Assembly (NCBI GenBank): GCA_039704465.1
Contig: JASFAU010000004.1
Span: 124,001 to 188,000, forward strand
Source: Plasmodiophora brassicae
Lineage: Eukaryota; Endomyxa; Phytomyxea; Plasmodiophorida; Plasmodiophoridae
Length of the DNA stretch: 64,000 nucleotides
Direction: 5' to 3'
Of the stretch, positions 43,801 through 56,800 are shown piece by piece (position 1 is the first letter of the stretch; every line of letters begins with the position of its first letter). A model generated the notes under the pieces. That model was given only the letters and a program-made list of their open reading frames with translations. It was not told the DNA's origin and ran no database searches. The position numbers were made by a program, and so were the translations under genes.

Positions 43801-46800
43801 CCAGTTTGCAAGAGATTGCTGCCAAGTTGGCTTCTCTGGATTCCGCAACAACCCAGCCCTTCTCAGTGAGCTGCCGTCTGCCATTGTCTTCTTGTTCGTC
43901 GACTGAATGGCCTCCATAGGTGTCGGATATCGAGAATTCGTTCGCCGATTTGTGGGCAAGGTGATCTCGTTTTGACTGGGTTTCACTGGCAAGTTTAACA
44001 ATGTGCTCGTAGGACTATTCGGTTTTCGACGACGGATCTAGCGGTTCTGCTAAGAGATTACCCGATTCCACTGATGTGTGCCAAGCGGTTTTCTTTGAAA
44101 GGATTGCTGATTGTCGCGTGCCTGTCGAGCCCCCAATTGTTCACCCTGCCGCGATTGGTGTTCGTCCCTCTAAGCGGCAACGGGCGCACGTTCGTGCCTG
44201 TTGACCTTCCTGGAGGTAGCTCCATTCCGAACAAGGCCTACGTCAACTGGCGTATCGACTGCGTTGGATTTGAACTCAGCTATGGCGTTTGCCAGCGTGG
44301 TGCGATTAGCGCCCTGAGCAAGGCTGTCGCCAAGGTATCATCGCGAATGCCTACACACGGGAACACATTCTTATGCCTCGCCAGCTAACGGACACCGGAT
44401 CTGGACCATCATCTAACGTCGGAGGAGCACTCGCTTGGTGGGACAACTTGCGTTACAAGATCCATGGACGAATTCGCTTCAACGCGACAAGATCATCGTT
44501 TCGTCTACTGTCGTCTGCGTCTCCGTACGATGTCGAGTATGTCGAATTGCACGCCGACCAAGTCTCAATTGTCAGCGTGAAACGCCGATTCTCATGCGAT
44601 TTCAAGGACCTACAAGTTGATCTGGTCGATGGGGGCGGCACCTCCTCAACCGCCGACGAGCCAGATGGTTTGATCCGTCCAGGGCTGCTGCTTGCAGCGC
44701 CCCGGCTTCACGCCATCGTCATTCTTCGGTGGCAATGCCGTTCTGCAGATTCCTCTCAGCATTACGTCCACCACTCGCACTGGGATACGCCGGGATACGA
44801 GTTTTCCTCCTTGACGGATCGTGATTTGTTCGATGGATTCCGTGCAACCGCCGTCTCTTTCAAAGTGCATATCGATGCGACCCCGGAACGCCCTGCTGAC
44901 GGGTCTGCTGCCAGCGATTGGATAATCGGGCCTTTCATTGCGTTCTGGTTCAACAACCTACCATGGTTCCGTGCTATCAACACGCTCTTTTCCTACCCTC
45001 CCATTGTTGTGAAAGTGCAACCAAAGACTATCTTGCCGAATGGTCGCGTACGGTCTGCTGTCGCATCGGAAGCAGCGTTTTCCAGTTTGTTCAAGAAGTT
45101 GAACCTTCAGGTTCGTGATAACTCGTCTGATGTCGACCTGTCTAATCGCCGCTATGCAGATCACTCTCGAGTCCACGATCATGGAGCTGATCGCCTTGCC
45201 ACGTTCGTACCAGTCGTCGTCAGACAACGACATATTAGGGGCGCAGGGTTTCGTCCAGGTCTGCTTCCCACCGCGGGTTGGCCCTGGCGGTATGAGTTTT
45301 GACATGGCAGCTATAGACCTTCCAGCTCCTGGCAGAGCTGAACGTGGAGCCCAAATCGCCACGTGGGTCAGATGGAGATGCCACGCAGTCAACAGGGACG
45401 AGGTCAGTTGCTCTATCTGAAACCGTTTGGACTTGCTCTGAGTCACGACAGACTGTGGAAGTGGTCTCGGCAAGCCGTTTCTGTCGCATATCCGGCAATC
45501 GAGTTGCTGGTGCCAGTTGTCGTTTCATCTGGCGACCCCGAGTCCGCCGTCGAGGAACGACTTGCACACCCGATGTCCCAAACGCCTTTCGCTACCGGTA
45601 CGGTATTAAGTATTACCTTACGTATGACATTCCGGTTGAACGTATACCGTTACAGGCGAGGGGGAAACCGGCCCAGCTTTCTTCGTCTCAGCGGACTCAT
45701 TGGAGTATACATCCCCGTCGGCCCGAGGACGTAGTCCACCTCCTTCCGTTACTGCTCTTCAGCCCGGGCATTCGTCTCTGGTGTCGCCTGCGTGGTCTGA
45801 ACCTCCCCCTAGCATGACTACGTCACCCAAGGTCCCTGTAAACGAGGCCGAGCCGCCAGCGACTGCTCCAACAGTTGCCGCCGATGATCGACACAGCGTC
45901 CGACAGTTCCTCCTGGAGCATTTCGGCGATGCAGAAATGTCTTGTCTTGTATCAGATGAAAGTGTGATCCATTTGGAAAACGGTAATACGACGCCTGCGC
46001 TGCTAGAGACTGCTTTGACACTGACAGTTGGATGACACTTCAGTTGTTGAGGACAGTGAATTTGACACCGAGTTCACGTTCGGGGACTTCCAAGAGCCGC
46101 CCATTCAGCATGACCCTGGCAATCACGAACACTACGTGCTTCTTTCCGGAGCCCGAATCCTATGGAACAACACGATTCGGTCCTCGTTCAACTCGTGGTG
46201 GACGTACATGTCGTCGTTCGGCCATACGAGGCATGACGATGACATCGTTGCGGAATCAATGCCTCCCGACGCTGAAGACGATGACGATGCCGAGAAATCG
46301 TCAAAGAGCGGCATCCGGCACTATGCAACGTGGTCTGGGTCCAATCCAACGGAGAGACTCACTGATGGCTCCGATATGGTGATTTTGTCGCTTGTACACC
46401 CGATGTCTATTTATTGTACCCTGCTTAGACCGTCGCGACCCTTCCTCCTAAGCGGTTATCTAGTCCACAGCGCGTGACATCGTTTGAAATGTTTAGGCAA
46501 CTGGATCTTCGTGGCAACAAGGTCTCGTAGGCCACATAGCAATTAGGCATCGTTTCTGATGAAGGCCTTGTTGCAGAGCCCCGGAGAGACGGCGTCTGTC
46601 AACCCCCCAGCTGCTGACGTTGTTCCCGACACTGCGCCTGAAGTCGTGCACACTCGGTTTGTCATGCGCCTGGAGAAGCCACAGATCATATTGCAGAGCC
46701 TGGAAGTCGGATGCTCTGTCGTCGTATCTGCCCATGAGGCGAAGGTCGACGTCATCGCATATCCGTTCACGTTCCCGCAGGTTCAAGACGCCCCTTCCCC

Positions 46801-49159
46801 ACTTTCTCCTGTCGACGAGCAACAGTCTCCGCCTACAGACGCGAGATTTGTTCTCAACCGGAAGCTGTCCTCGTACTTTGCAAGGAAGAAGGTCGCGTCG
46901 AGGAATACGTCTCCTGCCGTCCTGACTCCTCGTCATGGGACTCCTGCTGCCCTTCACGTGGACATTGCCCCGACGCCAGACTTCCTGTACTTCAAGAAGA
47001 CTATTCGCTCTCGACTGGACCACGCCCAACTTCATGTTCTTGCAAGCGACGTTGACGTCGACGCAAACGCGTTGGAATGGATACCGCTTGGTAGTTAGCT
47101 CGTCGTTGCGCGCATTCGTGGCTGACAGCCTGTACTGCTCCAGACCAGTTCCCAAAGATCACTTCCGGCGACAGGCAGAATCATAACGATTCCGATGACG
47201 AGGAGACACTAACTGCCGACGAGTACAGGTTTGTGCCCGCCTCCGTCACCAGACTTCCTCATGGTATAATGCGCGTATCACGTAGGGAGCAGTACTTCAA
47301 GTCCAACGGGATCTTCCAGCAGATCACCAGGCCGACATCGCTTGTGTTCGACTATTCGTACGATGTTAACATGGACACAAAGGACCCAATCGCGCTGACG
47401 TACCAGTTCCTGCATCGCGCGACGGCTGGTGAAGTGCCGCATAATACGAACGAGGAGCTCGTCGACGACGAGGATTCCGCAACGGCCTCCAAGTTCAACT
47501 TCGGCGCTGATTCCACGTTCAGCGCGGCGAAACTCCCCATGCTCTCGAGCGCCTCGCATTTCTACATCCACAACGTCCACCTTGTTATGGATTCGGTCCA
47601 GTACAAAGTGCTCATTGGCGTCATCGACAAGCTCGTCCTTTCGCCTGTCCAGCGGGTCTGGGCGGAAGCTCGGCGCGTCGAGGCTCGTCGGAAAACGCAG
47701 ATCGCCGGAATGCCCTCCAACGCAATCCACGAACTCCAGATCGCGAAGGTGATCTCTGAAGCATTATTGGCAGGCCTGTACCAAGTACTGTATTCGTTGC
47801 GCCTCTGCTTCCCTGCGCTGGTTAAACGTTTCGCGCAGGACATGTCCGCTGGGTTTCGCCGCTGCATCTCATACGAAGTTCGTCGTGCAACCTGGACAAT
47901 GATAACCAAGAGCCCGGATGTGTTCCTGCACGTGCAATTGTCGTCGCTGAAGGGCCTTCATCGGTAACGCATGGCGGTGGGTTGTCCACGAGCGCGCCCG
48001 ACTGACGGGTGTCCTTCAAGGTACGGATTCGGGGAAGGGCGAGACCTGGAGGTCGGCGTCAAGGAGTTTCGCGTCCGTAATCTGGCCCCGAACGCGCCCT
48101 GGCCGGACGTGCTCGTCCCGCATTCGCGATGGGAAATGGCGAAAGACAGTCTGGAGCTCATGGTTCGTGTGCGTGCCCAGGTGATCGGTATGTGCAGAGT
48201 TACCCGCGCGCCAGGCCCAGCATTCATGCATGATCGTGTAGGGTTCCCTGCGAACGTCTCCAAGAAACTCGTCGACGTGACGACCTGGGACCACTTCGAG
48301 GTCAAGGTAGGCCGCCGTCCGAGTTGACCGGTCTGGCCCGTTGCACTCACGCCGCGGTCAGGTGTTCCCCCTGATCATCAAGGTGCACGCCCAGCACTAC
48401 GCCTGGATGCGGGATTACTTCTTCCCCAGCGCCGACCCGGCTGTCAAGCGTGCCGGCGCCGACCCGAAGTCGCTGCTCGCCAAGGACTTCAACGTCGACG
48501 ACAGTGTCTCCAGCACCCCGGGCCCTTCGGTCGCTTCCAGCTATAGCAGCGCCCAACAGAAGGCCGTCATGCGCCCGAGGCGCCCTGCCATGATCCTGCA
48601 CAGCGCACGAAACGGCGGCCCACGAGGCAAAGACCTATCCAGGCACTCGACGGAAGCATCGGTCTTCGATTTCAGGCAGCCTCCGTCGAACGATCCCGCG
48701 TCGTCGGCAGCGCTGGGACAGGACCCGTCTCCGGCCCAGCCTGTGACGCAGAACTATTTCAAGTACCTGCACATTGGCGAGCTCGAGTTCTTCATCTCGT
48801 TCCGGGGCAGTTTCTTCGACCTGGGTCGGTGCGATACGCGTGGCTTGGTTGGATGTCGCTGACGGTTGCCGTTTGCAGACGACCTGAACGTCGTGATCGA
48901 CGCGTTCTCGTGCAACCACGAGCTGTGGACGTGGGACAAGCTCGTCGGCAAGATCGAATCGCACGTGCAGAGCAGCGTGCTGAAGCAGTCGCGGTCGCTG
49001 ATCAAGCAGAAGTTCTCGTCGTCCGTCAAGAGCCTCGCCGAGAAGGAGCACAAGATGCGCGATCGGTTCACGGCCAAGTTCGGCCTGAACAGGCCGAAGC
49101 CGAGCGATGCCAGCGGGAACGATCCGCAGCAGCAGCCGCCGCGGTCCAGCAACGAGTAG
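40861..49159 (+). CDS. bridge-like lipid transfer protein BLTP2 (FMP27/Hobbit/SABRE/KIAA0100)
   Basis: Giant multi-exon gene for roughly 2,500 aa. BLTP2 family proteins are rod-shaped lipid channels anchored in the ER and reaching the plasma membrane. Exon 1 starts at 40,861 with an N-terminal membrane anchor (MLGDALAVVATLLLLVFGFIY). A 49-nt intron (40938-40986) joins it to the beta-strand-rich body. The long exon to about 43,790 has repeating-beta-groove strands. Later exons show the family's SPYDVEYVELHADQV, HYVLLSGARILWNNTIRSS, FKKTIRSRLDHAQLHVL and HNVHLVMDSVQYKVLIGVIDKL. The C-terminal block has KVHAQHYAWMRDYFFP and, after a Ser-rich stretch, the conserved VVIDAFSCNHELWTWDKLVGKIESHV. Stop at 49,157. 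Exon borders at 43.8-48.9 kb are approximate. Confidence 0.87.
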
Positions 49160-49565
49160 CGCTCCGGCCGTTCCGTCTATCTACCATTGTATTCTGCAGC
49201 CAGCTCTAACCTATTACGGTGCCCGGTCTATGGACTATAGTTTATCAGTAAACGGGGCGCTCGGTCGGGCAACCGATCTTCCCAGACGCAACGCTCGGAT
49301 TCTGGTGATACCTGCAGCAAACCCCTGGCAGCATGGCACAGATTCGCGTCGTCCACTTCTGAGCCACGACTTGATGTGTCGAGCTTGAATCGGAAATGCC
49401 AGCGCCTGGACCACCTACCAGGATCTTGGGATGGGATGGACACCAACGCCGCCGTGCCAGATTCTGCCCTGTACATGGCTAAGAACGTTGCCCTTCGGCG
49501 TGGCTGGTGGTCGGCAGCGGACTGATCTGGTTTTCAGGCCAGCCGTTCAGAGCATTGTCGGTCAG
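49160..49565. other. intergenic region between BLTP2 and the inverted repeat
   Basis: About 400 bases with no supported gene or repeat; likely the 3' flank of BLTP2. Confidence 0.45.
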
Positions 49566-49749
49566 GGCGTCTCCGTCGACGTCCAGGTACTGGTGATTCT
49601 CGGATCAGTTGGACGCCGTACAGTACAACCTTATGCCTTGTGGGCGTAGTCGACGCCCTCGCGGCAGCTGAGCTTCACGGTTCATCGACGATCGCCGCGT
49701 AGCGGTTGTACGCTTCGCGCAGCGTCTGGATCGACGTCGAATCCAGCTA

Positions 49750-50036
49750 CCGGTAGGTTGGTCGCCTGCGGTAGGATGCACCCATCGATGGTCGTAGCGC
49801 TCGTAACGTTCTTCGTGCGATGTATTACTGGTTTGTCGAAATAAAGTTCTCAATGTCCGTCATCCCTTGGTACGGGTTCTGGCCTGCGGCATGGGTGCTC
49901 AGGGATACCCGAACGAGGTGGCCAGGCTCTCAAAGGCGCAGGACACGGTCTTGGAGGCGCTGTTTGGCTGTGTCGTTCCTGCATTTGAGCACGACGGCGA
50001 CCATCGCAGCAATCCCGCCGAGCAGGACCGCGGCAG
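49750..50036 (-). pseudogene. broken mirror copy of the small membrane-protein gene
   Basis: Reads outward on the minus strand from the centre of the inverted repeat. It keeps the helix (AAVLLGGIAAMVAVVLK) and AKQRLQD, but a TGA stops the frame right after VLRL. Downstream bases still resemble the intact tail in shifted frame. I infer that the inversion duplicated the 3' end of the gene and this copy then decayed. Confidence 0.6.
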
Positions 50037-50302
50037 CCGGAGGTGCACAATCCCGTGCAGCGACGACGAACATCGTTCTCATTGTTGTATCCGTTGCAGT
50101 CCTGCTGGGCGGGATGGCGGCAATGGTCGCGGTCATCCTCAAGTGCAAGAACGACAAAGCGAAACAACGCCTCCAAGAACATGACCTGCGCCTTCACGAG
50201 CGTGACCACCTCGTCCGGGTATACCTGAGCGCCCATGCCGCTGGCCAGAATCCGTACGACGTGATGAGGGACCTTGAGAACTTTATTTCCAGTCATGAGT
50301 AA
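50020..50302 (+). CDS. small single-pass membrane protein, intact copy in the right arm (start unclear)
   Basis: The right arm encodes a transmembrane helix (IVLIVVSVAVLLGGMAAMVAVIL) then a charged, coiled tail (KCKNDKAKQRLQEHDLRLHERD) ending ENFISSHE and a stop at 50,300. The frame is open far upstream (an ATG lies at 49,820, in the left arm), so the true start is unknown; the sequence from about 50,020 is the part that looks coding. The family is unknown. The left arm carries the same helix and tail reading the other way. Confidence 0.5.
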
Positions 50303-50555
50303 TACATCGGAGAACGTTACAGGCGCTACGACCATCGACGGGTGCATCCTACCACAGGCGACCAACCTAGCTGGAGTCGACGTCGATCCAGACGCTGCGT
50401 GAAGGCGTACAACCGCCACACGACAATCGTCGATGACCCGTGAAGCTCGGCTGCCGCGAGGGCGTCGACTACGCCCACAAGGCGTAGGGTTGTACTGGAC
50501 GGCGTCCATCTGATCCGAGATCACCGAGAATCGCCAGTACCTGGACGGCGACAGA

Positions 50556-50860
50556 AATGACGGTGGGCGCCGCGACGGCGCAGGTCCCCGTCGGGCAGGC
50601 GCCCAAGAGGCCAGGACCCTAAATAGGGGCCCGATTGAGCAACAGGGCTCCCGTTAGGTGACAGGGCTATGGGAGGGCGTCGTGACGGCGCTGGTCGCCA
50701 GTTGACAGGCGTCCATGACAACACACAAAGGGTGGCCCGATTGCACCACAGGGGTCTCCAAACCAGAGTCGTTGATCGTGTGGACCTGTATTCGACAACC
50801 CCGGAGCCCTTCGAGGGTAGGTTCTTGAGCATCATCACATACCCGTCGCCGCAGGTGCTG
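50556..50860. other. 3' flank of the DNA-PKcs gene
   Basis: No gene supported. Minus-strand frames continue past the DNA-PKcs stop at 50,861, but the kinase family ends exactly at that stop. Confidence 0.5.
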
Positions 50861-53800
50861 CTAGACGAACGGGCGCCATCCCTGCCATGAGCGGCCGAGC
50901 AAGGCGGGATCGGACGCGTGTTCCAGGAGGCACGCCACCTGGTCGTCGACACTCAACGGGTCGGCACCGTAGTCGGGGCGCCCTCCTGCCCCAGTAATCA
51001 GGTCCTTCATTCGACCAGCGTACCTCGACGTCGCATGCTTCGTCCTGGCGAACTCCCCCAGCATCACCTGGACGGACGACCGCCCCTCCAGCTTCGACCG
51101 GGCCGTCGCGATACGACTACTGGCGGCTAGACTTGCCGATCCGGACGACGCGACCGCTTGGGGGGATGTCGCGCCCCCATCGTGTTCGAATCGGAGGTCC
51201 TCGGCCTGCCAGTCGACATGCGGCTCGCGAACGAACACGGACATCACGCTGACCAGATGCGAACGGTGTGCCCGGAACGCCTACCAGCCACACCTGAACC
51301 TGTGGATGACATTCCGCGATGCGTTCTGGCCTTACCCGAAGTGCATGCGCCATCGTCTGGTGCATCAAGGCGTACGACAGGTGCAGCGGGTACATTGCCG
51401 ACTGGAACATGGGCGTGAACCGTATCGGCACCAGTTCGGGAACGGCCAGGTCGAGGCCGGCACCAAACGCAACGCCGAAATCGATCTGCACGATGCGGCC
51501 GGTCCTCTCGCCAACAAGGAAGTTATCCTGAGGGGCCGCGCACGTCAGGCATACCGATCGACACGTTGACAGGAGGTGGTCGACCTACCAGGTGTCGGTC
51601 CCCGATTCCAACGATGTAGCTGGCGATGCTGCCGACGGCAAACGATGTCACCAGTGCCGTGCGAATCGTCAGGAACGCTTCCGGGGAGTTGCACAGCGAG
51701 GTCGCAATACGCGAGAGCAGATCCCGAGGTATCCCCGAATGCGTGTTGTGAAACGCGGCGACAACGTCGTCGTCGGGGAGGCCGGACTCGAACAGGTCCA
51801 TGTACGTCTGTAGCAGCGGCGTCGGTTTCTTGGACTTTCGCCGCGTGCGCTCCGACAATGCGGTCAGCGCCTTCGAGTAGGCATCCGAGCAATCGTGCAG
51901 AACCTTCTGACCAACCCGGTTCTCCACGACGGATCCCAGAGGCATCTAGTTGGGCCGTCAGCACCTATTCATTGACCTGACCGTTCAACTGACCGTGTCG
52001 GGTATCCATTCGATGAGGCCCAGGGATCTGGTCATGGGGATCACCGAGTACGTCCCAATCGCGAGATTGCGTCGAGCGCACGCAGGGTCGCTGTCTAGAC
52101 TGGCATTCATCTCTCGGAAGAGAAGCTGGATACGTTCGTCCAGACGAAGGTCCTCGCCGCATTTGACAAGCCACGCGTACGCACGCTCGTCGCTGCCGAA
52201 GATGACGGCACGAACGGGACGACGAATGGAATGCATCACGTGCACAGAAGAGTCAAAGCTCACAACCCGCACGTGCTCATCAGCATTGGGCCGGCTTCGC
52301 CCGTCATACTGGCCCGGCATCTCAACGTAACTGTCGAGCACGTGTCAGAATAACGCTTCTCCAGAACGCATCGGTGAACATACTCGTTGGTAGCGGAAAA
52401 ACTCTCACTGAAACTGGCCAAGAATGGACTGAAGCTTCGCAGGGGCAGGTAACCATCAGGCAGGTCCCCCACCTTCATCGATGATAGGATCGTCGCACAC
52501 TTCAGGTCAAAGTCTTTCGACGTCATGTCTTGCAGCGACTGCCCGTCTTCACCGAAAGCGGTGACGAGTGCCTTCTCGTACTTCTCCAGGAACGTTCTGG
52601 CAATGTCTGGCACACCGACGCCTCTGGAACGAAGCCATTTTGACGAGAACAGGCGGTACAGCCTGAGCGCCGAGTCATAAGATCCATGGCGCACCAGCAG
52701 ACAAGCAGCCTGCACGAAATCCTTGAACTGCAACTCTGGGAATGTTACGCGCGAGAGCTCATCGACGACTCGACGAGTCATTGGCAGATCGATCAGGCCT
52801 CCAAGGCGCTGCAAAGCAAGGCTATCGGCGTGACGTTCATCTTGGGACGCGACTTCGAGTGGATAAATTAAGGCGTGGGGATAATCCTTCGCGATTCGCT
52901 CGAGGATGTCCATAACGGCATCCGAATCGTCAACGGCAACCTGTGATATTAGCTGCGCCCGCCAGTACAAGAACATCCACGACGGAACGGCAGCGCATTG
53001 ACGTCGAAAGTTGTCAATAGCCCCAGACTTTGACGATATCTCAAACGCTGCCGGGAACGCGCCAAAGGCTTTAACGGAACCAAGTTTCATCGCCTCGAGG
53101 ATCATTGATGCAACAGCATCCGACGACGACTCGTCGTCCAGGAAGCAATTCGCGAGCGTCACGAGGCAATCGGCAATCTTGATAGCATTGGCACCCCCGT
53201 TTCGCGGTCGTCGAACGAGCTCCAATGCGCTGTGCATGAACTGCCGCGCCGTAGCAACATCGTCCAGCGACAGGAGGCCCGAAGCAACAATGCGCAGTGC
53301 CTCCAGCTGATCAAGTAGGTTCGAAAAGGACCGTCGGCCAAGTTGCATCAGGGCAAACCGGGTCGGATCCGATTGTGAAGGCGACGTCAAGGCACGGGTC
53401 ACCTCCAAGAATTCAATTCGACTAAAGGGTACGAAACGTTAGGAAAGAGCCGCATTCGTTTCAGACAGCGTTTTGTACAGACCTGTCATCAGGACGCACT
53501 TGACGGCTGATATCGAGGAAGTGCATTGATAACTCAGCATTGCCAGCAGCAATGCAGAGCTGGGCCGCATCCGCGCCAAGATTGAACACAAACTCCTGAC
53601 CTGATGCATCGTTTGTCAGGAACTGCATGCGATTGTGGACGATTTCGTCCAGCAGCATAGACTCAGAAGGATCGATTGACGCTGGGAACCGTTGGCCTAC
53701 AAAGCAACACTGAGGATACCATTATATCCAAGTCAAAAGCCTGACCCCATAGGCGACGAAGTTTGTCGGCATCGAAATGGCCATTGGAGACGTCAAGCCA

Positions 53801-56800
53801 TTCTTTGACTTCAGCGCACACCTGCAATTTGCGCAATAGGACTGCCCTGGCCGTCATGGCCACTGGAGGCAACGAGCACCAATCGGAAAGGATCTGGCCG
53901 ATCGAGTTGCTGAACAGCAACCTCACCACAGCGGTATCCCCAAGCTCAACGAAGGCAGACATCAAGTCAAAGGCAACAGAAGGAAGAGTGTCAATCCTAT
54001 AGATTCCCGATAAGTCATCCGAATGCCCAGCAACGGTACAGACGTACTTTGAGAGTGAAAGCTGTGCAAACTCTGATAATGCGTGCCGCTCTCCAGGAAG
54101 GTGCCGAGTACAGTGTAAGAAATTCGTGATAAATCGACTTCGAACACTGGGGTCTGCGAAGTACGGCACATCGGGTAGCCACAAATCGGAAGGGTCCCGG
54201 CCAGCATGCTCAAAGGCAAGCGACGCATCGTGCAGATCTTCCCACGCACCAAGGTGGGCTTGAGCATCAAGTTGTATATCTTCACATAACTGGACCTCAA
54301 GATCCGTCAAGGCATCAGCCTCGTCGCTTGAAAACAGTTTGTCCACGTGCGATAACGCATCTGCAAACCTACCGGCAAGCACAGCCGCCAACGCATGATG
54401 CGATTCGGCATTAGCAACGAGGGTATTCGCAAGCCCATTGACCATGTCGGAATCGCGCAAGGTGCCGTATAACGCAAGGAGACCAGCGCGAAGTTCAAGA
54501 GACGCATCGAGATCTGGCATGTCGCCCACAATACGCGTCGTCTTAGCATAACCACCAGAAAGACGGCCGCGCTTTGTCGCGCGGACATCATCCGAAGCGC
54601 TAGGCACTGGAGCAGTAAGCTGATGCTCTAGGAAGAGAATGCCGCTCTCGACACACGTTGTTCGTTGTGCGAGTCGGCAGATGCTTTGCGAGTCCACAGC
54701 ATCAAGTGGTGGAACGCATCCCTGACACGCTAGAAGGATCGTCGAGACAAATACCGACGAAGGAGCTGACGCCATCGCTGGCATACGCTGAAGGATCCGT
54801 CCTAATTGCAGGCGTACCGAATCCTGTTCCGGGATAGACGCCGCGGTAACAATGGCTTGGAACAGAATGATAAACAGCTGCCGCGATATGGACTGATCAG
54901 ACGCTAAAGCACGGAGTGGAACGATAAGGTCACTGAGAGGGCTGAGGCAAGAACATGTTAATGTAGTGCGCCACGTGACAACCTGTCCGAACAATCTTAC
55001 AACTGAATATCAGGAAACTCCCCATCGCGGTACGTTCGAAGGATTGTGACGCTATTTTGACGCAAGCTCTTCAACTTCTCCTGAACGGCACTCGCCTCTC
55101 TTGACTTGCGGTCATATGCCTGGATAGCCGCGCTCTGAATCCGTCTGGCCTCGCGCTTACCAAATCGTTGTCTACGCCGATACAGAGGAGCGGCAGGGGC
55201 TTCTGACGAATCAGCAGATAATCCGACACCGGTCGCAGCACCCAGAGTGTAGCCCGCAATGAGAGAAGGCCCTGACGGAAGAAGTGGGGAAACGCTGCGA
55301 GCTACTAGGGTCGGAGTGAAGAGAGGTCGAGGCCCACGTTTGGAAGCACTGTAGAACTTGTCGCTGACCGACTGCGAAAACATTGGCAAGCTCGAGGAAT
55401 CAGTCGCAGGAAGCCAGGATCCGTCTAGTTGCAGAGTTGAGAAGCTGGCACTGTCATCCAGAGGAAATTCGGACACGGACGAAGAATACTGAAGGGAGAG
55501 TTCACAGGGCTGGAGCAACGAGCTAACAGCGAATCCCAGCCAAAGTTTAGAAGATCCCGAGTCCTCGACGTCTGCCAGTTCGAGTAGAGTAGCCAGCCTG
55601 AGAGGTGGCTCAGGAGGCAGTCCCGAATTTGGCGAAATCCAGAAAGATGCAGCAATGGAGCGCACTTCATCGGATTCGTCAGAGGCGAATATGATAAGCG
55701 CACGACGCATCATTAACGAAAGCTGCTCGCTGCATTCGACCATTTCAAGGACAGATACAACAGCCTTGCAGAGACTGGAGCGGCACTCCAAATCAGGATG
55801 ATGAACATACCTGGACAGACGTTTCAGTGTGACAGCGTTGGAGATCTCGTCCCCACTTACTGCTTAATAAGAGGCCAGACACTGTTTGACATGTCGTCGG
55901 ATGTCATACGCGGAATGATAAAGCGAACGAGATCAATAACTATTCGATCGACATCGACCGACTGTTGCAGAACGGCATCACGAATAACCGGAAGAACTTT
56001 CGCCACAGGTTCCTATAGCAATGAGTTAGTTCAAAGTTCGAACATGAATATGTCAAGTTCTCCCGACAGTGAGCTCTTTTGCAGAGTCACATATCAGTTT
56101 CAGAGCAGCCAGCTGCATTTGTCCGCGAGCTGATCTTGCCCAGCCAGTACACTTGGCAAATGTCATGTCATCTAGCTTGTTGACGAAGCCGGGGTACTGC
56201 TGCATGATCCCCCGAACAATCGATATGGCTCGCACGAACTGGTTCTGGTTTATGGCCGTGGTGGTCTCAACAACGACATCCTGCATGAATTCGGTCTGGG
56301 CTTGATCCATTTGACCGTGGTCCAGTGACCGAAGAGTGTGGCCAATCAGCTGGGCAGCGTTCGAGAACACGCTCTTAGAACTCGCAGAAAGGCACGTTTG
56401 AATATCATGCATAGTGTCGCGCGACAAATGCGGGTCCCATCCGACTTCGTACGGAATCTGCAACAATTGCAACCCGCAGGACACCGAACGTGATCCAACG
56501 TTGCCGAACCCGTCCTCCGTTGCATTGCTATCGATGCTCCCTTTGATCAGCGCATGAGCTGCGGCGGTGTTAAAACGGACACGAAGACCGCCCGATGCCC
56601 ATTTCTTCGACAACAGACGAATCATTGAAATGTTGTGGCGCAATTTGGCTTCCGGTTGGAGCGAACGCGAATCCAAGGAGCCACTCCCGATGTCGTCGGC
56701 AACCAAAACCAAGTATGAAAGGAAATGGGTAGCACTTTCGATGTTCTTTCCAGACGGGACATATTCTGCGAAATCGTCCAGGAACAAGCTTGCCACATCC

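Larger units (their letters stand above)
49566..50555. repeat. large near-palindromic inverted repeat with a ~60-bp spacer
   Basis: The left arm (about 49,566-50,036) and the reverse complement of the right arm (about 50,096-50,555) align almost base for base. Shared blocks include 'gtccaggtactgg', 'tgtgggcgtagtcgacgccc', 'gcgtctggatcgacgtcga' and 'aataaagttctcaa'; I judge identity at roughly 80-90% by eye. The central spacer (about 50,037-50,095) is unique. Each arm carries the 3' part of a small membrane-protein gene reading outward. Such structure would extrude as a cruciform and is hard to assemble. Confidence 0.88.

Noticed and set aside
50521..50952. Minus-strand frame extending past the DNA-PKcs stop
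   Set aside because: The kinase family ends with the W-x-x-W/F-like tail at 50,864, so downstream frame openness is chance.
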